A stretch of 64,000 nucleotides of DNA from contig NC_068938.1 of NCBI RefSeq assembly GCF_016801865.2, positions 219,111,827-219,175,826 on the forward strand. Reading direction: 5' to 3'. Source of the stretch: Culex pipiens pallens. Lineage: Eukaryota; Arthropoda; Insecta; Diptera; Culicidae. Within the stretch, counting starts at the first letter, position 1. Each line of letters begins with the position of its first letter. Both the position numbers and the translations under genes were made by a program. Positions 21,350 to 32,070 of the stretch are shown here, in pieces. The notes below the pieces were generated by a model. The model made no database searches. It had not been told where the DNA came from and saw only the letters and a program-made list of their open reading frames with translations.

Positions 21350-22286
21350 AACTGTCAAACGGGGTGACTTTGATAGCCGGGGTGAGTTTTGATAGGTTTG
21401 AGATTTTTCCGCAAAATGAAGAGTACAAATAAATTACATACGGAATGGTTTGGAATCATACTGACCGGGGTAGAGAAGTGTTCAAAGTACCTAAAGAAGA
21501 ACTTTTCATAAAATTTTGAATAGTTTAGATAGTTAGTAAACTATAACTAAGAAAATGTTGATGAAATTCATTATTTAAAACTTCTCAAAGTGTCATGATT
21601 TTTTCAATGAACATGATTTTTAATCGGAAAACGGAATGCATTTTCGGATTCTTTGGACAATTTTTCACAAGGAGATGGTAAAATAAGTTTTTAAATAATA
21701 AATTATATGTGTTTTTAAAACACAATTCAATAAAATCTCCAAATTTAAAGGCAATTTCAGTTGAACAGATTTCATGTAAAATGTGAAAACTTGTGATTCG
21801 TGCTTTGAATTTAGCATAAAATGCAATATAACTCGATAATTTTATAAACAAAACTAGTTTTAACGAATTCAAGGAAAAATTTCAACATTTTAACAATTTT
21901 ACCTGAAATTTATATGTATTTTGTTAAAAAGCTTATAATCTTAGTTAACTAAATATTAACATTGATTTTCTTTCTTTAAAACTATATCAACAATCTTAGT
22001 GATGGTACATTTGACATAAAAATAAAGTTTGAACACCTTAAATCCGATTTTAACAATAAAAACTATAACTATCAAAGTCACCCCGGAATTTAAACTAAGA
22101 ATTTTTAACGTAACTATTTTTCCAAACACTATTGAAAAAACTTTTTTTTCAAAAATAGTGCATGGACTTTGTGTGGCCTACCCCAGTACATGTTTAAAAA
22201 ATAATAATCTTGAGAAAAACCTTACCTGTTGGAAAATATTCCAAAAACAAATTGAAATCCTATCAAAGTCACCCCGGTTTACGGTA
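21350..22286 (+). mobile_element. TA-type transposon, GGGGTGACTTTGATAG family, long copy 1
   Basis: The left end reads ACTGTCAAACGGGGTGACTT and is followed by a second GCCGGGGTGAG repeat. The right end is CTATCAAAGTCACCCCGG then TTTACGGTA. A third GTCACCCCGG lies inside at about 22078. The 937-base unit is matched in reverse orientation along its whole length by 38932-39866. The plus-strand 124-residue frame at 22029-22403 runs out of the element and has no counterpart in the other copy, so it is not a gene. No transposase is visible. Confidence 0.88.
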
Positions 22287-22670
22287 TTAATTTTTCAGAT
22301 ATTCCAAACAAAAAATAATCCACAATTTTATCTTAAACAGCTTGAAATTAAAATTATGTCCTTTATCAATTTAAGTTTTTTTTATGTAACCAATTCAAAT
22401 TAAAAATCCACAGTGAATAATATTGTTTGCATAGATTTTTTTTATTATGATAATGATAAAATTGACTATATGGAATGTTAACAACATTTGTTGAGTTTTA
22501 TAATAAAATAAAACGAATTCAAAAGTCATACAAATGATACATCATTTTTGGTAAACTTTCTTTAACAATTCAAAATTTCCAGAATTCCAGGATTTATTGA
22601 TTAAAAACAGACACAAATTATTAAAACATCATCCTCAAAAAACCTCCCCCTCATCGTAATTTTTAAAACC
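22287..22670. other. AT-rich tract
   Basis: Short frames only, with no repeat matched. Confidence 0.4.
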
Positions 22671-24120
22671 CTTGTTACATAAGGATAAAGTCTATTCAGC
22701 AAAAAAAAACCAACAGCATTTCCCCAACCCGAAAAAAACCGAAAGAAAGGATCATCATTGCTTCATCGCTGGCCGAAAGCTGAAAAAAGGGACACACTCA
22801 AATCCTCAGACTTTTAAGGCTGCTGTTGTCCAAAAATCATCTCTTCATTCGTTTTCTCGATTGGTTGCTATCGAGACGATGTGGGGACGGCCCCGGTTTA
22901 CGAAGAGGATGGCTTTTATGGGAGTATTATTAGATCGGAAGGTTGTCTGCGGAGGAGGCTTTCCTTTGTCCCCGTCGTCGTCAACCCTCGGATGAAAACG
23001 CCAAGGATTAAGGATACTTTAACGAGGTCCAGCTGGCGTTGGTGTGACTTTATTTTTTTGCCTCTACCCCTTGAGGCCTATAGAATGCTTCCGCGAAGGA
23101 GGAAAAAGGCTGACTTCAGACAGGGTGTATCAAATTTCAACGATTAGCAGAAAATGGCACCAGACTGCAGTTTTTGCGCTGGAACGTCGTCGTCGAGGAA
23201 GCTTTTAGTGAGATTAGGATACAACGGCCCTCGGATAAAGTGCTTCAGGGTGAGAGTTTGGATTTCGGATTCCGCTTGTGTGCTCGGAATCGGTGTAGGA
23301 GGGTGGAAAAGCTTTCAATCCTTTTGAAGAACTGCGCTACGAAACATGAGAAGCAAATCTGCAACCAGTCGGAACTAGTCACCAGAGTAGGCATGTGATG
23401 GATTATTTTTTGCCGGGAAAAAATATCTCAGAATAACATATGAAAGAGTCTCAACGTTCGGAAATGCCCTTTCCAAAAAGCTTTTCCAGATTTCCAAACG
23501 TCCCCACGCGACACCGAACCTTGATTGATAGATTGGTTTTTACGCCTTCATTGCTCTGAATTGAGCAACTCGTCCGAGATCCGCCCGGAGTCCATCCCAG
23601 TTCTTTCAAAAAATTCATCCCGAATTCAGCTTTCAATTCTCCGGTCAGTTTGTGTGTGTGTGCAAACGTGGGAGGTGACCATCAAGAATGACTTCCAAAT
23701 AGCTTTCTCTCTTCCTTTTCGGGTTCAGCTTGAATGATGGGACGTTTTTCGAGCTTAATTTGACACACATTCCTCCTCGATCGAATGAAAGGATTCTATC
23801 CAATGCTTCTCTCTCAAACACATACAAGCAAAACACACAACCAAGAACGTCAGGAAACGGTCAACTGTGAATGGAAAGGATCAAAGGAACAGCAGATGTT
23901 GGGAGCTTTTTTTCCTTTCTTCCATTCCAGGATGGGATTTTTGTTCCGATCGGGTGAATTTCTGACTTCTGGACGGAAGAGGTTGTGCAATGTGACCTGG
24001 CACTAAGCAACATCTGAATTTGCGAAATGATTCGACACTAATCAATCTTGGATTGGGAGTGATGAGGGCAACAAGCATGAGTTGCGTGAAAGTTAATCCC
24101 AAACATGAGGATGGATTTTC
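22671..24120. other. Unique GC-richer island
   Basis: Several overlapping frames of 60-107 residues on both strands, many starting at TTG or GTG. None contains a domain I recognise. It looks like ordinary single-copy non-coding DNA. Confidence 0.45.
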
Positions 24121-24554
24121 AATTATGGAAGAATGACAGAGTGTTCAGATTTCAATCCTCACGAAAAACCACCAAAATTTGTTTAACAAGAATCCCGAGG
24201 TATTTGTTTTTTAGATTTAGTTCATTTCGATTTAAATTGAAATGTTAGTACGAAGTATTTATTTATTTTTTAAAGAGAATTATTGTTAAATTCGATAGAA
24301 TTTCTTTAATAACATCAATGTATTTATTTTTAACTAATCAATGCATGAATACATAACAAACCATCATTGTTTCAAAAATATTTAAAATTTTAATATTCGG
24401 TATTATACAATTACAAACTGGGTAATTTTCTACATTCTTGAAAATTCAAATTTCTTTTTTTTACTTGGATGAAATTTGTTCATTAATTCCCTTTGTTCAA
24501 AGAAACAATTTAGCATCATTAGTTTTTCCATAAAAAATATTTTTTTTTTTTTTG
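24121..24554. other. AT-rich tract
   Basis: No repeat or frame is supported. Confidence 0.4.
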
Positions 24555-25640
24555 AGAAGGTATTTTTAGATCTAAATTATGTCTTCGGCAATGGTTATGA
24601 TTAGGACTTATCGGAAAAATAGGTACACGGTAAACAAAGTTTCATCCCTCAAATTTGAGTTCCCAAAATAGGTATTAACTTTCGAATATTGTTTATATGT
24701 TTTGCGCTAAAGCTTAGGATGGTGCAAACTTTGGTATTGGAAACACGATTTTTTGATATTGTTTTTTTTTAATATCAAAAGCATTGTAAAAAAAAACCTG
24801 TTTAAATTTTAAATTTAATTCGCATTCGAATGACATTACATGTTTTTTAAGCTATGTGAAATTTTCTGATCTTTTCGAAAAAAATATTCATAAAATTTTG
24901 GAAGCAACTCTAACATTAATTAAAAATTCAATATATTGCCCTTTTGAAATGTTGCAGTTGATTCCAAAATTGAAAAAAAAACATTCGGAAAAATCAGAAA
25001 AATGTAAAAATGTTTTAATTTTAACATTGAAAATAGAACTATAGACTCTGCGTTATTAGTACTTGGAAATAAAACGCTGTTTGGATGAGACTCAATTATC
25101 TTCAATTTCTTTGTTTCTTTTTTTTTTTTATTCACTGTATTTCTGCAACCATTGGTCCAATCTTCAATGTCTCTTGATCGATTTCATTGAAAAAAAAATT
25201 CGGAAATGAAGAATTTTTGACCCTTTTTACAAAAATTTTGATTTGATTTGATTTGATGTGATAACCAACAGGGCCACAAGGATGACCTATGTAGCGGTTG
25301 CCTAGAATTACAGTGGCTCAGACTTAAAGGGAGCATCTTCAAATTACTGCCGTATGAAAGGCCAAAAGGGAGTGGTTGGACGCGAACGAGCAAAATCACT
25401 CACGGTGTCCTCAGGGGAAGAGAATCTCCCTTTTTACAAAAATATCGAAAAACTGGAATATTTCAGTTAAAATTAAACAGTTGATTATATCTTGAAAATT
25501 GTGCACTTTATCAATAAATCTGTAAGGTACTTATCGATTGAACATTTTATGATACATTAAAAATTGAATCGAATAAGTCAAAAGAAATTATTTTTTACTG
25601 AACAGTCAGTCTTCGTCAATTCCACAACGATCAGATTTTA
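24555..25640. repeat. Degenerate foldback repeat family A, copy 4, interrupted
   Basis: A reversed arm (ATGTCTTCGGCAATGGTTAT, about 24577-24640) lies to the left. The central GGTCCAATCTTCAATGTCTC block is at about 25152. A right arm with CAGTCTTCGTCAATTCCACA and ACGATCAGA closes it near 25610-25635. The retroposon at 25237-25427 sits inside it. This is one of the copies in which both arms can be seen. Confidence 0.6.
25237..25427 (-). mobile_element. Retroposon insertion with perfect 16-base target duplication
   Basis: CCCTTTTTACAAAAAT occurs at 25221-25236 and again at 25428-25443, identical. The 191 bases between read on the minus strand from AGATTCTCTTCCCCTGAGG to a tail of repeated CAAAT units (25237-25257 on the plus strand). 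A long target duplication plus a short-unit 3' tail marks target-primed reverse transcription. I see no convincing tRNA A and B boxes, so it is either a SINE with a non-tRNA head or the 3' end of a LINE. It lies inside foldback family A copy 4, so it is younger than that copy. Confidence 0.9.
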
Positions 25641-25643
25641 TTT

Positions 25644-26143
25644 TTTCAAAATAAAAAAAAATCAAAAAATCAAAATTAACGAGGGTGAATTATTTTGATT
25701 AAAAAAACACCGTAATAAATATTTTCAAAAAGCTGAGAAAAATCCTATCTTTGTTTCCGACAGCTGAGATAAATTAAAAAAAAATCGATAAAAATTATTT
25801 CGAAATTCTAAAATCTAGCGTAACATTAAAAAAAATTTCCAGAATCATTGTTTCAAGCCTTTTCAAAAAGTAACCCTTGATTTTAAAAATGTAGGGTTAT
25901 TTTTTCAATTGTCTTTTGATTTCTAAAAAAGCGTCTCAAACGAGTTTTTGAAAAATCATAAATGCTGTTTTCTTATGATAAAAAATCACAAATTACAGCC
26001 AAGTTTTCAACTTAATACTGTATGTTTTGAAATATTGGTCTGAGTAAGGTAACTTGTAACTTGAAACTAAATTTCTTAAGAGTACCCATTTAATAAAATT
26101 CGAAAAAACATTTGAAAAATCGTAAAAAATATGTTATTACTGC
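25644..26143. other. AT-rich tract
   Basis: No repeat or frame is supported. Confidence 0.4.
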
Positions 26144-26165
26144 ACAAGAAGAAAAAAACAACATA

Positions 26166-26713
26166 CCGGCTCCGTGGCTTAATGGTTGCGGCTTCTGCCT
26201 CGAATGCAGATGGTTCAGGGATCAAATCCCGGTTGGTTCCCTTGAAATTTAGAATCACGAATTGAACTTTGAATATGAACAAAAAACCTTTATGATTCAG
26301 GGCGGATTCGAACTCACACCCTTTGGATTGATAGTCTGAGACGCTAACCAGTCGGCCATCATGGAGTTAATTGATTGATTGGCTGAATTGATCCGTAGTG
26401 GCGAAATAATGTCACAAGGTATAACATATCAAACCATTATATAACTACTAACACCGTCTCAAAAACAGCCCAGGGCCATCTCATATACTCATGAACTGGA
26501 CGAGGGAGTCGTGGATTGCCTGGCCCGAGTCATCTGCATTACCGATCTATGTCCGTACAATTTCAGAAGAAATCGTTAGCCAGGGAAAGGTATTTCGCAT
26601 CAAAGGTTCTTGAGATATATGATGGTTACTAACCGAACCGTCTCAGTTGAAATATACTGTGGTCATGGCCAAGTCCCGCCAAGACGGGGGTTCAAATACA
26701 TACATACATACAT
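26166..26713 (+). mobile_element. 548-base tRNA-headed SINE with (ATAC)n tail and 22-base target duplication
   Basis: The head CCGGCTCCGTGGCTTAATGG contains an A box (TGGCTTAATGG, 26175-26185), followed by a B box (GGATCAAATCC, 26219-26229). The spacing is that of a tRNA gene, and the anticodon arm TCTGC/GCAGA encloses a CGA triplet as in tRNA-Ser. The tail is a run of ATAC or ACAT units ending at 26713. The flanking 22-mers at 26144-26165 and 26714-26735 differ at one base. A second tRNA-like unit lies inside on the opposite strand at about 26298-26366. There is no long frame. The length is greater than for most tRNA SINEs, and part of the body may come from a partner LINE. Confidence 0.88.
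26298..26366 (-). repeat. Antisense tRNA-like unit inside the SINE
   Basis: On the minus strand an A-box-like TGGCCGACTGGTTAGCG is followed by a B box AGTTCGAATCC. The anticodon-arm stretch GACTATCAATCC is close to GACTAACAATCC in the dimeric SINEs at 18866 and 30507. Both therefore seem to share one tRNA-like domain, here in the opposite direction to the element's own head. It is not a functional tRNA gene: the stems are imperfect and it is embedded in a retroposon. Confidence 0.65.
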
Positions 26714-26735
26714 ACAAGAAGAAAAAAATAACATA

Positions 26736-28402
26736 ATTAGTTTCCTTGGTCATAGAAAAAAAATTCATCCTATGCATGATATTTACACTTTAACAGATGG
26801 ACATTTGAAGTATACCTGCAAAAAAGAAAGAGAATAGTTTATATTAGTACACACAGTCAATTATTATAAAGCTTAACAACTATTATTTCAGTCATTGCAG
26901 TATTAGAAACAGATAAAAAAAATGATGCATTTTGGTAAAAAAATCGTTTTTTTAAAGTGATTTTCTATTTTCTTTTAAATTAAATGGAAACGTTACGACA
27001 TCTTTAATTACCACCTGCATTTGCATTCCGAAATGATTGAATATTTTAAAAAGATTATTTATATCAGTTGGGTTGTGATACAAAAAATCGAAACCATTTG
27101 AAAAAAAAACATAATAATGGGAATACAGCAAACTTAGTTGAGTTGTGAAAATAAAACTCAGAATTCAAAAATTACTTTAAATCCAATGTTGACGTTTCCC
27201 GCCCACTCCTCATCCGAAAATCACAAAATTGGATTTCTGTAATCTCTCCTTCGGCTTCAAGTAAACCATAATTGGGGAAATTGATGGCTTCCATATTTTT
27301 TCAGCCCGTCCTTCTGAATTGATTAAAAAATCATGTACAAACGCGCACAGCTCACTGGTGGTAAAGGCACAGAAGGCGAAAAAAAAACCCCAACTGATTG
27401 GATCATTAAAAATTCACGAAAAAATATGCCCAATGCAATTCGGAGTATGATATTTATCCTGGTGAACCGCAACGACGCACAGTGTAGCGTGGCGATGTGT
27501 TGTGTGTTTTTTTTTCGGGTCATGATCCAATCCACACGGATCACTTACTTGGAACCGGCTTGGAGAGGGTTGTTTACGTAAGTTGGGGTAGGGTTGCCTT
27601 CCGAAAATTTCCCACATTTTGTTTAATTTTTGAGATTATAATTTTGATGATAGGAAGAGGGTCACTTTTTACAAGGGGTTTTTTCATCGCAATTTTCAAA
27701 GTTTGACAGTCACCCTGTCCTTTGACACCCCATATTTTCGTAACATACCTTTTCATAACACCCAACCTCATTTCTCATTTGCACACTGCAGAATGTTTGT
27801 TCGCTTGGCCACCTTTGCCTGAAAGACCCTCACGCCCACATTTTACAGCCCCACCCAGCGCCCATGTTCACGTTCGTACCAGAACAGAAACAGCAACAGC
27901 AGGGGGTTGATTGCGGTGTAACATTTATTTACAAGTTTGCTCATTTTATCCGCGTTATTGAATTTTTATTCTGTTTCGCCACGTTGTTTGATTGCCTGCC
28001 TGTGGACGCGTTCACCTGTGAGCACGTGTGAGAGGGGCGCACCTTAAGAATTTTTCAATAGAAACAGTAATATTTTCAATAAACTAGTTTATTATCATTA
28101 AAAAAAACATTTTTTTGGAAAATTACATAAGAATAAGTTGCTAGCTAACTTTAATTTTAGTATTTTTTTAAGACATGATACAGGACATATAATAATGTAT
28201 ATTTCAATGCCCTGAAAACATATTTAATAAAAAGTTTAAGCGTGTGCTCAAACCAACCTCTGAATTTTTTTCCGATTTACATGTCTGTAACCTTTTAACT
28301 TAATTATCAGAAACATACCCTTTTTCAGTATTTTTTTTTTCCAAAGAACCTTTTTCAGCTTAAATATTTTTTTGTCCTTGTCTTATTTTCAAATTTCCAC
28401 TG
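26736..28402. other. AT-rich tract, then unique GC-richer island
   Basis: AT-rich to about 27180, then single-copy-looking DNA to about 28060 with one CACGTG at 28023-28028, then AT-rich again. Overlapping frames on both strands around 27320-27910 are short and mutually exclusive. No gene is supported. Confidence 0.4.
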
Positions 28403-29034
28403 TACCGTCAGTGGGGGTGACATTGGGTCTGGGGGGTGAGATTGGGTCAAAGTGATTTTTTATGGATTTTACCATTTCTCAGGTTATTCTCAATGAAAAT
28501 GAATTCTGTTGAAAGGGTTGTGTAGGGGACATCTTAAGATGACTTCGCTGAAAAAATCTCGTTCCTAGAACATATCCTGTTATTTTGGCAGATGTCTAAA
28601 GTTGGGGTACGTTTTTGGCCAAAAATGACCTCTCGAAAAATCATTTTTCTAATATTTTTGTTAGAATTGCTCGAAAACTACCCAAATGTTTGAAAATCTC
28701 CACTTCAAACATTGTAGCGTGTCAATACGATTCCCTCGAACAAGAAACGCTGTTGGATGACTTGTGTTTACCATATCTTTGTATTTCAGCATCATTTTAG
28801 TTTCATTTGATCCAATGTCACCCCCTCTAAGGGGTGAGATTGGGTCAATTTTCAAACTATTGGTATTTAAGGTAGTGTTCATCAAAATCCACCATATTTT
28901 GGGAAAATGTAAGTAAACTATCTAAGAACAAATAAACGTTGAAAGATTTTCGATGTTATTTAAATTGTTTTTGTTATTAAGAAATTTCGAGAGGTGTTTC
29001 GTTTTTTGACCCATAGTCACCCCCTCTGACGGTA
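28403..29034 (+). mobile_element. MITE, GGGGTGACATTGGGTCTGG family, long copy
   Basis: The left end CCGTCAGTGGGGGTGACATT continues through GGGTCTGGGGGGTGAGATT, as in the short copies at 9443 and 36655. The right end is GTCACCCCCTCTGACGG, with TA at both edges. An internal ATGTCACCCCCTCTAAGGGG block near 28817 repeats the end motif. At 632 bases it may be the parent from which the 115-base palindromes arose by loss of the interior. Frames inside are under 75 residues and not transposase-like. Confidence 0.82.
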
Positions 29035-30453
29035 GTAATTAAAAATCAAGATTTTGATATCAAATTTCTTGAATGATTTATTACCGTTGGTAGAGTTTTA
29101 GGCATTGACAGTTTATTTTTATTTATTTTTTGACATTTGGCAAAGACAAATTTTCAATTTTGTAGCATAATTGCTGCTTTTGTAATTTGTTCTACTTTCA
29201 TAATCCATTTACTTATTCAAACTTTATTTTTGAAACATTCTATGACTCTTTTTTGTAATGATGAATTTTCTTATTGGTTTGGTTAAAAACAAACCATTCA
29301 AAAAAAAGTTTTCAATCTGTATTATTATCATGAGGTCAAGTTTGAAAAAGCAACAATGTTTAGTTATTTTCGAAGCATCATAATACTTTTTTCCTTACAT
29401 TAATTAACTAACTTTTTTATGTCAGAACTAATTTGCAATAAAATAATTAATAAACTTACTTGTGCACTGAATAAAGTTGTACAATGTACATACCATGATG
29501 TATCTTTTCCTAAGAAATTGTTATTTGAGGTTCTTTTAAAAAAATATTCTAATACATTAGGTATAACATGTTTTGAAGAGATAATCTATATATAGAGCAA
29601 ACATGGTAAATAGTTCAAAGTGGTAAATTCAAACCATTTTTTAACTTTTTAATGAATATATGTCAGTAATCATTGATTTGATAAACTTAAAAAAATATTA
29701 AAATTTTATTATCACTATGATTAGTTAAATTTCCAATTTTACGGACAGTGCAAAATTCGTTGGATTTTGAAATTTCCATGAAATTCCACGATTTTTTTTT
29801 TGAAAATATCAAAATCAACATCAACGAATAAGATAAAACATTCTTGTAAAGAATGCAATCAGGAAATAGAATTAAATAATTGAAAAGCGCTGTTACAAGA
29901 GACTGAATAGGGGAAAGAATTTATAAATCAGAGGTCGATATTTTAAGTATTGACAGTATTTTCTTTGTTAACTTACTGTTTTAAAAATGTTTTACTTCGC
30001 TGAGTAACAATTTGACTACCATTTAATTAAAGGTAAAAATACAAAAAACAGAGGATTTTTACATGTATTGAGATGAAAAATTTTAAGAAAATTCAATTGG
30101 TGTTTCAAAATGGTAATGAAAACTCAAGTTAAATCAATCATTTTGACTGGAAAAAAATAAAATCATATTTTGATTTGGAGTTCAATAAATTTAAAATATA
30201 AATAACAGAAAAGAATCAGACAAAACTGTTAAGCTTTATAAATGACTTATATTAGAATAAAAATACATAAAGTACACAAATATAACAAAACAAAATTAAG
30301 TGGAATAGCGAAAAGACGCTCCATCATTATTAGTTTACGGCTTTGATAAAAATTCTCAAATTTAGATTTTGATCGATGAATATTTTTATGTCGCAATAAT
30401 TTATTTCACTGATTTCTATTAAAAAACTAACTTAATCCTCCTATGTGGTTGGA
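29035..30453. other. 1.4-kb AT-rich tract
   Basis: No repeat, frame or palindrome is supported over the whole length. Confidence 0.45.
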
Positions 30454-30506
30454 GCCTTCCTCACTCATTACCATCAATGGCTGTACACAAATTTCATCTA
30501 TTTTTT

Positions 30507-30913
30507 CAAAAATCAAATTATTCGCTCTACAGCATTGCCTTGGCGTTCTCGATTGCGAGATTCCTACTCGAAGCTAGGTGTCCGAAGCCTTGATTGTTGA
30601 GGCAATTGCAAACCTCTTTTTACACCTTAGCTTCCATCCACCCCGGGATTCGAACTGACGACCTTTGGATTGTTAGTCCAACTGCCTACCAGCGACTCCA
30701 CCGAGGCAGGACCCAGGGAGACGACTCCTACACCTGGACAGAGCTAACGATCTAACCTCTATGTTAGACCGGGGCCAACATTTACTTCCCCGTCCGACGG
30801 AAGGCGTGATCAGACAAATCTCTTCTCGAAAAATGCCACCGGGACCTTCTGGGATCAAACCCAGGCCGACTGGGTGAGAGGCAATCACGCTTACCCCTAC
30901 ACCACGGTCCCGG
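30507..30913 (-). mobile_element. Full-length dimeric tRNA-derived SINE with 12-base target duplication
   Basis: CATCTATTTTTT lies at 30495-30506 and 30914-30925, identical. On the minus strand the element begins CCGGGACCGTGGTGTAGGGG, with an A box (complement at 30894-30904) and a B box GGTTTGATCCC (complement at 30851-30861). The arm GCCTCTCACCCAGTCGG resembles the anticodon arm of tRNA-Glu(CTC). A second tRNA-like unit follows, with B box AGTTCGAATCC (complement at 30646-30656) and a CTAACAA anticodon loop. Two tRNA-like units in one SINE recall the Twin family of Culex pipiens, although this element is longer. The tail is short and A/T-rich. A truncated sister lies at 18866-19227. Confidence 0.93.
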
Positions 30914-30950
30914 CATCTATTTTTTAGATCTGGATTAAAAAAAGAATATA

Positions 30951-31205
30951 AATATCACTTAAGTGGCCATTGATAACCTAACCAACGATGGGTCGGATGG
31001 TGGATCCGGACATAGTTTACATACATTTAAGTGAGATCCGGCTTCCAAAAAGTACATCAATATCACTTAAGTGGCCATATCTTGAGACAGGGTTGCCAGA
31101 TCCTCAATGTTTTGGACTCGTTGGAAAGGTCTTTTGATAACCTAACCAACGATGGGTCGGATGGTGGATCCGGACATAGTTTACATACATTTTAGTGAGA
31201 TCCGG
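30951..31205 (+). repeat. Partial tandem duplication inside the interspersed repeat
   Basis: A 71-base block, TGATAACCTAACCAACGATG through GTGAGATCCGG, occurs at 30971-31041 and 31135-31205 with about one mismatch. Both are preceded by ATATCACTTAAGTGGCCAT, but the first copy lacks about 62 bases between that motif and the block. Confidence 0.9.
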
Positions 31206-31350
31206 ATATATGTGAAAACACATTTACTACTTATCGAAACTTCAATCTGTATAAAACTCGATCTATGGGACCCTAAACCAAGTCGAATGCAACAAGTTCG
31301 GGTCAAATCGGTTCAGCCAGTGCCGAGAAACATGAGCTAGTTTGTTGGTC

Positions 31351-31438
31351 ACATACATACATACACACATACATACACACACACACACATACACACATAC
31401 ACACACATACACACACATACACACACATACACACACAG
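31351..31438 (+). repeat. (ACAC/ATAC)n compound microsatellite
   Basis: About 88 bases of ACATAC and ACACAC units inside the interspersed repeat. It is the source of the His/Thr-rich frame at 31342-31578, which is not a gene. Confidence 0.95.
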
Positions 31439-31503
31439 ACATTTGTTCAGTTTTCGATTCTGAGTCGATATGTCGATTAAAGCCTTACCTCAGTGAGGAA
31501 GGC

Positions 31504-32070
31504 AAAACCTTATTGAAAATATCACAGCTAAAACAAACCAAGTATCCCGAACGTTTAAAAAGTATAAAAGAGATTTGAGAGAAAATAACGGTTGAAGTGG
31601 TAATGGATTCTAAACTATTCCTTTTGAAATTATGTGTATTTTTTAAACTACATTTTCGTGATTTTTGAAGATATAGTTATATAAAACTAAACTTAACTAA
31701 AATAGAGTATATTGTATGTATTCTATAAAAAAAAAATCTTTTTTGGTAATTTCAAATACATTGCAATTAAACAACATGGAAGATGTTTTAAAATAAAATC
31801 AATGTTAACAGATGTATCTTGGTTTAAAAAGGCCTTAACGTACTGCCTTTTTAGCACTTGGTTTTGTGAATATATAAAAAAGGCTCTTAATTTTTTTAAC
31901 TCGAATCTAGAAATTAATAAAGTTTACTACTTTATTGAACAGTTTTGGGTGGTCATATTCATTTAGACCAATTTGTCTATTTTGTTTGTCATTTTATTTT
32001 AAAAAAATTCTGTAGGTTTAAATCACTGATGTTTTACAAATTTATTAATTTCAAGCAAATATTTTAAAAT
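31504..32070. other. AT-rich tract
   Basis: No repeat or convincing frame. The 84-residue frame at 31712-31966 is rich in Phe, Ile and Lys, as expected for chance translation of AT-rich DNA. Confidence 0.4.

Larger units (their letters stand above)
30454..31503 (+). mobile_element. Mosquito-type interspersed repeat with GCCTTCCTCACT inverted ends
   Basis: GCCTTCCTCACT (30454-30465) is mirrored by AGTGAGGAAGGC (31492-31503). The right part carries ACATTTGTTCAG, TTTTCGATTCTGAGTCGATA and GCCTTACCTCAGTGAGGAAG, which I recall as a very common block in mosquito genomes after an AC-rich run; that memory is unverified. A SINE is inserted at 30507-30913, and an internal segment is duplicated. Without the SINE the element is about 630 bases. 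The class is uncertain. Confidence 0.7.

Noticed and set aside
26166..26235. tRNA-Ser gene
   Set aside because: The A and B boxes are present, but the acceptor stem does not pair and the sequence continues as a SINE with a tail and target duplication.
31342..31578. His/Thr-rich protein
   Set aside because: It is the ACAC/ATAC microsatellite and repeat tail translated.
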